Position numbers and translations under genes: made by a program. DNA of 64,000 nt from positions 142,003-206,002 of the forward strand of contig NZ_BOOK01000031.1 in NCBI RefSeq assembly GCF_016863195.1, in the 5' to 3' direction. This document shows positions 6,862 through 15,511 of this stretch, piece by piece (the stretch's first letter is position 1; each line of letters begins with the position of its first letter). Below the pieces are notes generated by a model. That model searched no databases. It worked only from the letters and a program-made list of their open reading frames with translations, and was not told the origin of the DNA. This stretch comes from Paraplanobispora takensis (lineage in GTDB: Bacteria > Actinomycetota > Actinomycetes > Streptosporangiales > Streptosporangiaceae).

Positions 6862-8328
6862 GTGGGGAATGGTATGCGGGTGGGGACAGAGGGGCCCGCT
6901 GACGTGCTCCTCGACGGTATGGCACGTTCCGCATCGAGCATATGGACACGTTCGTATGCCCGTTTACTGGTGGCGGGAGATCTCGCCTGCGCGGTTCTGG
7001 CCTGCGAGATCGTGCTCGGGGTCAGGTTGTGGCTGGGCGCCTTCATCCCCCTGGGCGAGGCGATTTTCGGTCTGGGGCTCGCTCTGTGCTGGCCTTTGGC
7101 GCTGGCCTTGGGGGGCGCCTATCGCCGGCGCGCGCACGGTGAGGGAACGGAGGAGTTTCGGGCGGTTTTCGAAGGGGGAATCGGTCTTACCGCGGCTGTC
7201 GCAATCGGTGCTTATGCGACGCAGACCAGCATTGCCAGGAGTTTTGTCATGGCGATGCTGCCCGGCGCCCTGCTCCTCACGATTCTCTTTCGCTATCGCA
7301 TGCGCAAAAGGCTGCACCGGCGGCGCACCGCCGGTGAGTACATGCGCCACATGGTCGCCGTCGGTCACCGGGAGTCGGTGCTCGACCTGGTGATACAGCT
7401 GCGAAGACAGCCCTACCACGGCATGGCCGTGGTGGCGGCGTGCCTGCCGTCCGGCGCCGAGCGGGCCGACGTCGGCGGGGTGCCGGTGCTCGGCGACTTC
7501 ACCGACGTGCCCGAGGCGGTGGCCAAGGTCAAGGCCGACGCCGTGGCCATCCTGGCCTGCCCCGAGCTGGACGGCACCGCGCTGCGCCGGCTCGCCTGGG
7601 AGCTGGAGAACGACCGCGTCGACCTGTTCGTGGCGCCCGCGCTCATGGACGTGGCGGGCCCGCGCGTCAGCATCCGCCCGATGGCCGGGATGCCGCTGCT
7701 GCACGTCGAGCATCCCGAGTTCACCGGCACCCGCTACTGGGTGAAGAACCTGTTCGACCGCTGCGGCGCCGGGTGCGCGCTGGTGGTGCTGGCCCTGCCC
7801 ATGCTGCTGATCTCGGCGCTGATCCGGGCGACCAGCCCGGGACCGGCGCTGTTCCGGCAGGCCAGGGTGGGCAAGGGGGGCGTGGAGTTCCGGGTCGTGA
7901 AGTTCCGCACCATGGTCGACGGCGCCGACTCCCTCAAGGGCCACCTGCTGCCGGAGAACGAGTTCGACGGCGTGCTGTTCAAGATCCGGAAGGATCCGCG
8001 GATCACCCGGGTGGGAGCGTTCCTGCGCCGCTACTCCCTCGACGAGCTGCCGCAGCTGCTCAACGTGGCCCGCGGGGAGATGTCACTGGTCGGCCCGCGC
8101 CCCCCGCTGCCCGAGGAGGTCGAGCAGTACGGCGTGGACGTCCGCCGCCGCCTGGTGGTCAAGCCCGGGATGACGGGCCTGTGGCAGGTCAGCGGGCGCT
8201 CCGACCTGTCCTGGGAGGAGTCGGTCCGCCTGGACCTGCGGTACGTGGAGAACTGGTCCCTCTTCCTGGACCTGCAGATCCTCTGGAAGACCTGGAGCGC
8301 CGTCGTCCACGGAGAAGGGGCCTACTAG
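6862..8328 (+). CDS. Polyprenyl glycosylphosphotransferase (initiating sugar-phosphate transferase)
   Basis: 484-488 residues. GTG 6862 and ATG 6874 are both possible; ATG 6874 has GGTGGGGA just upstream and is preferred. The N-terminus (about 30-130) has four to five membrane helices, the middle is a Rossmann-like CoA-binding domain (GVPVLGDFTDV), and the C-terminus is the WcaJ/WbaP catalytic domain: one helix, then VKFRTMV, SLDELPQLLNV, GEMSLVGPRPPLP and GMTGLWQVSGRSDLSWEE. It transfers a hexose-1-phosphate from a UDP-sugar to undecaprenyl phosphate and so starts the lipid-linked repeat unit of the polymer made by this locus. Confidence 0.92.
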   Translation: MGNGMRVGTEGPADVLLDGMARSASSIWTRSYARLLVAGDLACAVLACEIVLGVRLWLGAFIPLGEAIFGLGLALCWPLALALGGAYRRRAHGEGTEEFRAVFEGGIGLTAAVAIGAYATQTSIARSFVMAMLPGALLLTILFRYRMRKRLHRRRTAGEYMRHMVAVGHRESVLDLVIQLRRQPYHGMAVVAACLPSGAERADVGGVPVLGDFTDVPEAVAKVKADAVAILACPELDGTALRRLAWELENDRVDLFVAPALMDVAGPRVSIRPMAGMPLLHVEHPEFTGTRYWVKNLFDRCGAGCALVVLALPMLLISALIRATSPGPALFRQARVGKGGVEFRVVKFRTMVDGADSLKGHLLPENEFDGVLFKIRKDPRITRVGAFLRRYSLDELPQLLNVARGEMSLVGPRPPLPEEVEQYGVDVRRRLVVKPGMTGLWQVSGRSDLSWEESVRLDLRYVENWSLFLDLQILWKTWSAVVHGEGAY

Positions 8329-8330
8329 AC

Positions 8331-9398
8331 GTGAAAGCACTCGTGCTCGCCGGGGGGTCGGGCACCCGATTACGGCCGATCACCCACACCTCCGCCAAGC
8401 AGCTCGTCCCCGTGGCCAACAAACCGGTGCTCTTCTACGGGCTGGAGGCCATCGCGGCGGCCGGCATCCGGGAGATCGGGATGGTCGTCGGCGACACCCA
8501 GGCCGAGATCGAGGCCGCCGTCGGCGACGGGGCCGCGTTCGGCCTGGAGGTGACCTACCTGCGCCAGCGGGCGCCGCTCGGCCTGGCCCACGCGGTGCTC
8601 ATCGCCCGCGACTATCTGGGTGACGACGACTTCGTCATGTACCTCGGCGACAACTTCATCGTCGGCGGGATCGACGACCTCGTGGAGCGTTTCGCCCGGG
8701 ACCGGCCGGCGGCGCAGATCATGCTCACCCGGGTCGGCGACCCCCGGCAGTTCGGCGTCGCCGAACTCGACGCGCGGGGCCGGGTGATCCGGCTGGAGGA
8801 GAAACCGCGCGTGCCCAAGAGCGACCTCGCGCTGGTGGGCGTCTACCTGTTCACGCCGGAGGTCCACGAGGCGGTCGCCGAGCTCAAGCCGTCCGGGCGG
8901 GGCGAGTTGGAGATCACCGACGCGATCCAGTGGCTGATCGAGGAGGGCCGGCGGGTCGAGTCGTCCGTCATCTCCGGCTACTGGAAGGACACCGGCGACG
9001 TGACCGACATGCTGGAGGTCAACCGGCTGGTCCTGGAGTCGGTGGAACCCCGGCTGGACGGCCGGGTGGACGGCGTCAGCGAGTTGATCGGCCGGGTGGT
9101 CGTCGAGCCCGGCGCGGCGGTCGAGAGATCGCGCATCGTCGGCCCGGCGATCATCGGGGCCGGGGCCAGGATCCTCGACAGCTACGTCGGCCCCTTCACC
9201 TCGATCGCCGCCGGCTGCACGGTCAGCGGCAGCGAGATCGAGTACTCCATCGTCCTGCCCAGATCCTCGATCTCCGGGGTGTCCCGGATCGAGGCCTCCC
9301 TCATCGGCCACGACGTCGAGGTCACCCCCGCCCCCGCCACTCCCCGAGCCCACCGCCTCGTGCTGGGCGATCACAGCAAGGTCCAGATCAGTTCATGA
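8331..9398 (+). CDS. rmlA: Glucose-1-phosphate thymidylyltransferase, long form
   Basis: 355 residues from GTG 8331, three bases after the previous stop. The N-terminal nucleotidyltransferase motif LAGGSGTRLRPIT binds dTTP; KQLVPVANKPVLFY and VMYLGDNFI follow in the expected order. The last 100 residues form a left-handed beta-helix of hexapeptides (VVVEPGAAVERSRIVGPA). This is the longer StrD-like subtype seen in antibiotic deoxysugar pathways, not the 290-residue RmlA of Gram-negative O-antigen loci. It makes dTDP-glucose for RmlB; it overlaps rmlB by four bases. Confidence 0.93.
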   Translation: MKALVLAGGSGTRLRPITHTSAKQLVPVANKPVLFYGLEAIAAAGIREIGMVVGDTQAEIEAAVGDGAAFGLEVTYLRQRAPLGLAHAVLIARDYLGDDDFVMYLGDNFIVGGIDDLVERFARDRPAAQIMLTRVGDPRQFGVAELDARGRVIRLEEKPRVPKSDLALVGVYLFTPEVHEAVAELKPSGRGELEITDAIQWLIEEGRRVESSVISGYWKDTGDVTDMLEVNRLVLESVEPRLDGRVDGVSELIGRVVVEPGAAVERSRIVGPAIIGAGARILDSYVGPFTSIAAGCTVSGSEIEYSIVLPRSSISGVSRIEASLIGHDVEVTPAPATPRAHRLVLGDHSKVQISS

Positions 9399-10354
9399 GT
9401 GCACCTCTCTGCGGGCCCGCGCGGGTCCTCGTCACCGGCGGCGCCGGATTCATCGGTTCGGCCTACGCCCGGATGCTGGCGGCGGACGGAGCCGAGGTGA
9501 CCGTGCTCGACCGGCTCACCTACGCGGGCAACCTCGCCAACCTGGAAGGGGTCCCGCACACCTTCGTGCACGGTGACATCTGCGACCCCGTACTGCTGTC
9601 GCAGGTGGTCCCCGGCCACGACGTCGTGGTCAACTTCGCCGCCGAGTCCCACGTGGACCGGTCGATCGACTCGGCCGCCGAGTTCGTGCGGACCAACGTC
9701 ATGGGCGTGCAGACCCTCATGCAGGCCTGCCTGGAGGCGCGGACCCCGCGCGTGGTGCAGGTCTCCACCGACGAGGTGTACGGCTCGATCGAGACCGGCT
9801 CGTGGAACGAGTTCGCGCCGCTGCGCCCGCGCTCGCCGTACTCCGCCGCCAAGGCGGGCGGGGACATGATCGCCCGGTCCTACGCGATCACCCACGGCCT
9901 GCCGGTCTCCATCACCCGCTGCGGCAACAACTACGGGCCCCGCCAGTTCCCGGAGAAGGTGATCCCGCTGTTCGTCACCAACCTCCTGCAGGGACGCAAG
10001 GTGCCCCTGTACGGCGACGGGAGCAACGTCCGCGACTGGATCCACGTCGACGACCACTGCGCGGCCATCCGGCTGGTGTCCTGTGAGGGCGAGCCCGGCG
10101 AGGTCTACCACATCGCCGGGACGGCGGAGCTGACGAACCTGGAGCTCACCGAGCGCATCCTGCGGGCCTGCGACGCCGGGTGGGAGATGGTCGAGCACGT
10201 GCAGGACCGCAAGGGCCACGACCTGCGCTACTCCCTCGACGACGCCAGGCTGCGCTCGATGGGGTACGCGCCGAAGATCGGTTTCGACGCCGGCCTGGAA
10301 GAGACGGTGCGCTGGTACGCCGACAACCCGCACTGGTGGAAGGCGCTCTCATGA
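9395..10354 (+). CDS. rmlB: dTDP-glucose 4,6-dehydratase
   Basis: 319 residues from ATG 9395, overlapping the rmlA stop (ATGA). This is an extended short-chain dehydrogenase: NAD site TGGAGFIGSAYAR near residue 15, FAAESHVDRSID, the active-site STDEVYGS, Y-x3-K in PYSAAKAGGD, and the substrate-loop NNYGPRQFPEKVIP. It oxidises C4, removes water across C5-C6 and reduces C6, giving dTDP-4-keto-6-deoxyglucose. That product feeds RmlC/RmlD and possibly the C-methylation cassette downstream. Confidence 0.95.
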   Translation: MSAPLCGPARVLVTGGAGFIGSAYARMLAADGAEVTVLDRLTYAGNLANLEGVPHTFVHGDICDPVLLSQVVPGHDVVVNFAAESHVDRSIDSAAEFVRTNVMGVQTLMQACLEARTPRVVQVSTDEVYGSIETGSWNEFAPLRPRSPYSAAKAGGDMIARSYAITHGLPVSITRCGNNYGPRQFPEKVIPLFVTNLLQGRKVPLYGDGSNVRDWIHVDDHCAAIRLVSCEGEPGEVYHIAGTAELTNLELTERILRACDAGWEMVEHVQDRKGHDLRYSLDDARLRSMGYAPKIGFDAGLEETVRWYADNPHWWKALS

Positions 10355-11193
10355 CGCGATGGCTGGTCACCGGCGCGCGGGGGATGCTCGGCGCCGACCT
10401 GGTGACCCTGCTGCGGGGCGAGGGCGAGCAGGTCGCGGCGCTCGGCCGCGACGAGCTCGACGTGCGGGACCCCGACGCGGTGTCGCGGGCCGTACGGCTG
10501 CACAAGCCCGACGCGGTGGTCAACTGCGCCGGGTGGACGGCCGTGGACGACGCGGAGACGCGCGAGCCGGAGGCGCTGGCGGTCAACGGCCACGCCGTGC
10601 GGGCCCTGGCCCGGGGCTGCGACGAGCTGGGCGCCCGGCTGGTCCAGGTCTCCACCGACTACGTCTTCGACGGCGCGGCGCGGCGGCCGTACCGGGAGGA
10701 CGACCCGACCGGCCCGCTCGGCGCCTACGGCCGGAGCAAGCTGGCGGGGGAGCGGGCGGCGCTGGAACACGGTCACCTCGTGGTGCGCACGGCCTGGCTG
10801 TACGGCGCCCACGGGGCGAACTTCGTCCGGACCATGGTCCGGCTGGAGTCCGAGCGCGACACCGTCACGGTGGTCGACGACCAGACCGGGCAGCCCACGT
10901 GGACCGCCGACCTGGCGGCCGAGCTGGTCCGGCTGGTCCGCGCCGACGCCCCCGGCGGCGTCTACCACGCCACCAACGCCGGCCAGACGACGTGGTACGG
11001 CTTCGCGCGCGAGATCTTCGCCATGCTGGGCGCCGACCCGGACCGCGTCCGGCCGGTCGGCAGCTCCCGGTTCCCCCGCCCGGCCCGGCGGCCCGCCTAC
11101 AGCGTGCTCGCCCGCCGTGCCGGGCCCGCCATGCGGGACTGGCGGCGGGCGCTTCAGGCGGCGTGGCCGTCGGTGGTCGGCGGTGTCCGGTGA
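10351..11193 (+). CDS. rmlD: dTDP-4-dehydrorhamnose reductase
   Basis: 280 residues from ATG 10351, overlapping rmlB by four bases. The nucleotide site is GARGMLGADL, followed by STDYVFDG, the catalytic Y-G-R-S-K and the RmlD signature VVDDQTGQPTW. It reduces C4 of the 4-keto-rhamnose nucleotide with NAD(P)H, the last step to dTDP-L-rhamnose. Its 3' end overlaps the convergent rmlC gene by 40 bases, an antisense arrangement in which both C-termini are coding. Confidence 0.92.
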   Translation: MTRWLVTGARGMLGADLVTLLRGEGEQVAALGRDELDVRDPDAVSRAVRLHKPDAVVNCAGWTAVDDAETREPEALAVNGHAVRALARGCDELGARLVQVSTDYVFDGAARRPYREDDPTGPLGAYGRSKLAGERAALEHGHLVVRTAWLYGAHGANFVRTMVRLESERDTVTVVDDQTGQPTWTADLAAELVRLVRADAPGGVYHATNAGQTTWYGFAREIFAMLGADPDRVRPVGSSRFPRPARRPAYSVLARRAGPAMRDWRRALQAAWPSVVGGVR

Positions 11194-11765
11194 CGGGCGG
11201 CGCAGACCCCGTAGTCGGGCAGCAGCCCGGCGGCCAGCGCCTCCTCCAGCGTGGGCGCCGCGGCGTCCTTGTCCGACAGCAGCGGCTCGCCCTCCAGCGG
11301 CCAGCCGATGCCGACGGCCGGGTCGAGCGGGTGGATCCCGTGCTCGCGCCCGGGCGCGTACGGCTGCGAGCACGCGTAGAGCACGGTCGCGCCGTCGCTG
11401 AGCGCGAGGAAGGCGTGGCCGAGTCCTTCGGCGATGTACAGGCCCCGGCGGGTCTCGTCGTCCAGGCGCACGGCCTCCCAGCGGCCGAAGGTCGGCGACC
11501 CGGCCCGGACGTCGACGACCACGTCCAGGACGGCGCCGGAGACGCACATGACGTACTTGGCCTGACCGGGCGGGACGTCGGCGAAGTGCACGCCCCGCAG
11601 CACGCCCCGCCCGGACACCGAGCAGTTCAGCTGAGCGAGGTCCAGCCGCAGGCCGGCGGCCTCCCGCAGGTCGGAGGCGCGGAACGCCTCCAGGAAGGCG
11701 CCGCGGGGGTCGGCGTGGACGCGGGGGGTGTAAAGCCAGGCTCCGTCGATGCTGAGGGGCTCCAT
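11154..11765 (-). CDS. rmlC: dTDP-4-dehydrorhamnose 3,5-epimerase
   Basis: About 203 residues from ATG 11765; an in-frame start 12 bases upstream (11777) is possible. It is a double-stranded beta-helix (cupin) with the catalytic-His segment R-G-V-H-F (GRGVLRGVHFADVPPGQAKY), GAVLDVVVDVRAGSPTFGRW and YIAEGLGHAFLALSD, all standard for RmlC. It inverts C3 and C5 of dTDP-4-keto-6-deoxyglucose. It sits on the strand opposite rmlABD, so it is expressed separately although it works in the same pathway. A second RmlC-like gene lies at 26692-27246. Confidence 0.92.
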   Translation of the reverse strand: MEPLSIDGAWLYTPRVHADPRGAFLEAFRASDLREAAGLRLDLAQLNCSVSGRGVLRGVHFADVPPGQAKYVMCVSGAVLDVVVDVRAGSPTFGRWEAVRLDDETRRGLYIAEGLGHAFLALSDGATVLYACSQPYAPGREHGIHPLDPAVGIGWPLEGEPLLSDKDAAAPTLEEALAAGLLPDYGVCAARHRTPPTTDGHAA

Positions 11766-11839
11766 GCGCCGAAGCATGTCACGCCACCGGGCGTTCCAGC
11801 CCGGAAGATCGGGAATTGCCCAAAGGAGATCAGATCCTC

Positions 11840-12739
11840 ATGATGACCGCCGTTTTCTCCAACAGCTCCATGGGCGAGGCCCAGCGGCGAGAGTTGCTCT
11901 ACGGCGGGGAGGTGTTCGTCTACTCGGCCACCCCCGCCTCCCGCGAACTGGTGGCTTTCACGAGGGAGCTGATCGCCGACGCGTTCGGCGGACGTGATCC
12001 GGAGACCGCCCAGCACGACATGGCGGTGGAGGAGTTCGCGGCACTGCTGGCCGATCTCAAGCCGCGCTTCATCCACCACCCGCGCTGCAAGAAGCTGCTG
12101 CCCGCGATCATGGAGGAGCTCGGCTGCGTGCCCGAGCGCACCTACTTCGACGTCCCCCGGCTGCGCACCTCGACCTCCGACGACTATCTCAGCTCCGGCA
12201 TCTCCTACGCCTTCCACCCGCACCGCGACTGCTGGTACTCGGCGCCCTTCAGCCAGATCAACTGGTGGATCCCGGTCTACGAGGTGGTCCCGGAGAACGT
12301 GATGGCCTTCCACCCCCAGTACTTCGACCGCCCGGTGCGCAACGGCAGCGCCCGCTACGACTACGGCGAGTGGAACCGCACCAGCCGGCTCACCGCCGCC
12401 CGGCACGTGCGCTCCGACACCCGCGAGCAGCCCAGGCCGGAGGAGCCGGTCGAGCTCGAACCGCAGGTCCGGGTGGTCCCCGAGCCGGGCGGGGTGCTGC
12501 TGTTCTCCGGCGCCCAGCTCCACTCGACGGTGCCCAACACCTCGGGCAGGACCCGCTTCAGCATCGACTTCCGCACGGTGGACGTCGAGGACGTGCGCGA
12601 CCGCCGCGGGGCCCCGAACGTCGACGCCGCCTGCACCGGGACCACCCTGCGCGACTTCGTGCGCTCCACCGACCTGGCGGCGATGCCCGAGGAGCTGGCG
12701 CTGGAGTACGAGTCCGGGGCGCTTTCGGGGGCGAGCTGA
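11840..12739 (+). CDS. Fe(II)/2-oxoglutarate-dependent oxygenase (PhyH-like)
   Basis: About 299 residues from ATG 11840, with AAAGGAGAT ten bases upstream; the next codon is also ATG. The iron-binding facial triad can be read: H-x-D at about residues 128-130 (YAFHPHRDCWYS) and a distal His at about 228 (GAQLHSTVPN), with R239 placed to bind 2-oxoglutarate. The N-W-W-I-P-V core matches phytanoyl-CoA dioxygenase-like enzymes. Lying between rmlC and the C-methyltransferase, it could hydroxylate or oxidise a nucleotide sugar or glycan intermediate. Substrate unknown. Confidence 0.75.
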   Translation: MMTAVFSNSSMGEAQRRELLYGGEVFVYSATPASRELVAFTRELIADAFGGRDPETAQHDMAVEEFAALLADLKPRFIHHPRCKKLLPAIMEELGCVPERTYFDVPRLRTSTSDDYLSSGISYAFHPHRDCWYSAPFSQINWWIPVYEVVPENVMAFHPQYFDRPVRNGSARYDYGEWNRTSRLTAARHVRSDTREQPRPEEPVELEPQVRVVPEPGGVLLFSGAQLHSTVPNTSGRTRFSIDFRTVDVEDVRDRRGAPNVDAACTGTTLRDFVRSTDLAAMPEELALEYESGALSGAS

Positions 12740-12795
12740 GTGGCCGGCGGAGCCTGTAACACCCACGGTGATCTACGCGAAAGGGGAATGTGCCG

Positions 12796-14001
12796 ATGAC
12801 GACCTGCCGGCTGTGCGGTTCGGAGAGCCTCGCGAGCGTCGTCGACCTCGGTGCGACCCCGCCGTGCGAGCTGTTCCTGACCGCCGAGCAGCTCGACCTC
12901 CCGGAGACCGCCTATCCGCTGCACCTGAGGGTGTGCACCGGGTGCCTGCTGGCGCAGATACCACCGCTGATCACTCCGGAGGACACCTTCACCGAGTACG
13001 CCTACTTCTCCTCCTACTCCACCTCCTGGGTGGAGCACGCCCGCCGGTTCGTCGCGGAGCGCGACCTGGCGCCGGACGCCTTCGTGGTGGAGGTGGCCAG
13101 CAACGACGGCTACCTGCTGCAGCACGTCGTCGCGCGGGGGATCCGGTGCCTGGGCATCGAGCCGTCGGCCAACGTCGGCCGGGCCGCCCGGGAGAAGGGG
13201 GTGCCGACCCTCACCGCGTTCCTCACCCCCGAGACCGGCGCGGCGGTGCGCGCCGAGCACGGCCCGGCCGACCTCGTCGTGGCCAACAACGTCTACGCGC
13301 ACATCCCGGACGTCGTGGGGTTCACCGAGGGGCTGCGGGCCCTGGTCGCCGACGACGGCCTGGTCTCCGTCGAGGTCCAGCACCTGCTGACGCTGATGGA
13401 GCTCAACCAGTACGACACGATCTACCACGAGCACTTCCAGTACTACACCGTCGCCTCCGCGCAGCGGGCCCTGGCCGGCGGCGGGCTGAGGCTGGTGGAC
13501 GTGGAGCTGCTGCCCACGCACGGCGGCTCGATCCGGCTGTGGGCGCGGCCGTACGGCGAGCCGGGCCCGCGGGTGGACGACGTGCTGGCCCGGGAGAAGG
13601 CCGCCGGGCTGCACGAGCTGTCCGGCTACGCCGACTTCGCCGCCCGGGTGGCCAAGGTCCGGCGGGACCTGCTGCGCTTCCTCGTCGAGGCGGCCGACGC
13701 GGGCAAGACCGTGGTCGGCTACGGCGCGCCCGGCAAGGGCAACACCCTGCTCAACCACTGCGGCGTCCGCCCCGACCTGCTGGCCTACACGGTGGACCGC
13801 AACCCCTACAAACACGGCAGGTTCACTCCCGGCGCGCGCATCCCGATCCTGGCGCCCGAGCGGATCGCCGAGGACCGGCCCGACTACGTGCTGGTCCTGC
13901 CGTGGAACCTGCGCGACGAACTCGTCGAGCAGCTGTCGTACGTCCGCGAGTGGGGCGGCCGGCTGGTCTTCCCCATCCCGAGCCTGGAGGTCGTCCCGTG
14001 A
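12796..14001 (+). CDS. Nucleotide-sugar C-methyltransferase (NovU/TylCIII/TcaB9 type)
   Basis: About 401 residues from ATG 12796, with AAAGGGGA upstream; GTG 12790 is possible. The N-terminus has two C-x2-C pairs (CRLCGS and CTGCLL) that bind zinc. The SAM site is VVEVASNDGYLL, the catalytic segment IYHEHFQYYT carries the Tyr/His pair used for deprotonation, and the C-terminal domain has GYGAPGKGNTLLN. Family members methylate C3 of 4-keto-2,6- or 4-keto-6-deoxy sugars to give branched sugars. It is the first gene of a chain of overlapping genes that runs to 18809. Confidence 0.88.
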   Translation: MTTCRLCGSESLASVVDLGATPPCELFLTAEQLDLPETAYPLHLRVCTGCLLAQIPPLITPEDTFTEYAYFSSYSTSWVEHARRFVAERDLAPDAFVVEVASNDGYLLQHVVARGIRCLGIEPSANVGRAAREKGVPTLTAFLTPETGAAVRAEHGPADLVVANNVYAHIPDVVGFTEGLRALVADDGLVSVEVQHLLTLMELNQYDTIYHEHFQYYTVASAQRALAGGGLRLVDVELLPTHGGSIRLWARPYGEPGPRVDDVLAREKAAGLHELSGYADFAARVAKVRRDLLRFLVEAADAGKTVVGYGAPGKGNTLLNHCGVRPDLLAYTVDRNPYKHGRFTPGARIPILAPERIAEDRPDYVLVLPWNLRDELVEQLSYVREWGGRLVFPIPSLEVVP

Positions 14002-14816
14002 AGGTGGTCCTCTTCTGCGGCGGTTACGGCACACGCATGCGCAGCGGCGCCCCGGGGGACCCCCCCAAGCCCATGCAGCTCGTCGGACCCCGCCCGCTGA
14101 TCTGGCACGTGATGCGCTACTACGCGCACTACGGGCACACCGAGTTCATCCTGTGCCTGGGCTACGGCGCCGAGCACATCAAGGACTTCTTCCTGAACTA
14201 CCGGGAGACCACCTCCAACGACTTCGTCCTGCGCGGCGGCACCGTCGAGCTGCTGTCCACCGACATCGCCGAATGGTCGATCTCGTTCGTGCAGACCGGG
14301 ATCGACTCCCCCATCGGGGAACGGCTGCGCCGGGTCCGCGAGCACATCGACGGCGACGAGCTGTTCCTGGCCAACTACGCCGACGTGCTCACCGACGCGC
14401 CGCTGCCCGAGATCGTCGACCGCTTCACCGCCTCCGACGCGGGCGCCTCGATGGTGGTCGTCCCGCCGACGGACACCTTCCACTGCATCGAGGTGGACGA
14501 GGACGGGTCGGTGGGCGGGATCACGCCGGTCAGCCAGATGCCGTTGTGGATCAACGGCGGGTACTTCGTGCTCCGCCAGGAGATCTTCGAGCACATCCCG
14601 CCCGGCGGCGACCTCGTCGCCGACGGCTGCATGGAGCTGGCCAAGGCGGGCCGGCTGCTGGCCTATCCCCACCGGGGGTTCTGGAAGCCCACCGACACCA
14701 TCAGGGAGCGCGTCGCGCTGAACGAGGCCTACGCGCGCGGCGAACGCCCGTGGATGGTGTGGGAGGACGGCCGGGCGCCGCGCAACCCCCGCCGTCTGGT
14801 CAGGCAGGTGTCGTGA
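13998..14816 (+). CDS. Glucose-1-phosphate cytidylyltransferase-like nucleotidyltransferase
   Basis: 272 residues from GTG 13998, overlapping the methyltransferase stop (GTGA). It follows the RfbF/DdhA pattern: an N-terminal G-G-x-G-T-R (FCGGYGTRMR), K-P-M, LIWHVMRYYAHYGHTEFILC, then WINGGYFVL and YPHRGFWKPTDTIRE. Differences from standard RfbF are visible: CGGYG in place of AGG-x-G, and LANYADVL where the family has Y-G-D-G. It probably activates a sugar-1-phosphate as a CDP- or other NDP-sugar. The paired methyltransferase suggests that this sugar becomes C-branched. Confidence 0.75.
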   Translation: MKVVLFCGGYGTRMRSGAPGDPPKPMQLVGPRPLIWHVMRYYAHYGHTEFILCLGYGAEHIKDFFLNYRETTSNDFVLRGGTVELLSTDIAEWSISFVQTGIDSPIGERLRRVREHIDGDELFLANYADVLTDAPLPEIVDRFTASDAGASMVVVPPTDTFHCIEVDEDGSVGGITPVSQMPLWINGGYFVLRQEIFEHIPPGGDLVADGCMELAKAGRLLAYPHRGFWKPTDTIRERVALNEAYARGERPWMVWEDGRAPRNPRRLVRQVS

Positions 14817-14850
14817 TGTCCCGGGCGAGCGGCGCAAGGCGGGTGGCCCG

Positions 14851-15498
14851 ATGATCCGGCTGCTCCCCGAACGCTGCGCCGAGATCCTGCTGCTCGGCGC
14901 GCACTGCGACGACGTCCCGATCGGGGCGGGCGGGACCCTGCTGGAGCTGTGCCGGGCCAGTCCGGAGGCGCGGGTCACGGCGCTCGTGCTGTCCGGCGGG
15001 GGCACCGCCCGCGAGGACGAGGAACGGGCCGCGCTGGCCGCGTTCTGCCCCAAGGCCGAGCTGGAGGTGACCGTCCTGGACATCCCGGACGGGCGGCTGC
15101 CCGCGAACTGGGAGCGGGCGAAGGAGGCGCTGGAGCGGGTGCGGCGGCGGTGCGACCCGGACGTGGTCTTCGCGCCGTCGCCGCACGACGCGCACCAGGA
15201 CCACCGGGGGCTGGCCCGGCTGGTGCCCACGGCCTTCCGCGACCACCTGGTGCTCGGCTACGAGATCCTCAAGTGGGAGTCCGACCTGGCCCAGCCGAAC
15301 GTCTTCGTGCCGCTGCCGCAGGACGTCCTGGCCGAGAAGACGGCGCTGCTGCACGAGCACTACCCCTCGCAGCACGGCCGTACGTGGTTCGACGAGGAGA
15401 CCTTCCGCGGCCTGGCCAGGGTGCGCGGGGTGCAGTGCCAGAGCCGCTACGCCGAGGCGTTCCACGCGGCGAAGCTGACCATCGGTCACACGAGGTAA
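14851..15498 (+). CDS. PIG-L/LmbE family deacetylase
   Basis: 215 residues from ATG 14851. The zinc motif A-H-x-D-D (LLGAHCDDVPIG, near residue 18) and the later H in SPHDAHQDHRGL are the PIG-L/MshB signature. Members remove N-acetyl groups from amino-sugar conjugates. In this cassette it would act on an N-acetylated sugar nucleotide or lipid-linked sugar. A 13-codon reading frame (14813-14854) begins on the stop of the upstream gene and ends on this start codon, and may couple translation. Confidence 0.85.
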   Translation: MIRLLPERCAEILLLGAHCDDVPIGAGGTLLELCRASPEARVTALVLSGGGTAREDEERAALAAFCPKAELEVTVLDIPDGRLPANWERAKEALERVRRRCDPDVVFAPSPHDAHQDHRGLARLVPTAFRDHLVLGYEILKWESDLAQPNVFVPLPQDVLAEKTALLHEHYPSQHGRTWFDEETFRGLARVRGVQCQSRYAEAFHAAKLTIGHTR

Positions 15499-15511
15499 TC
15501 GGGAGACAGGC

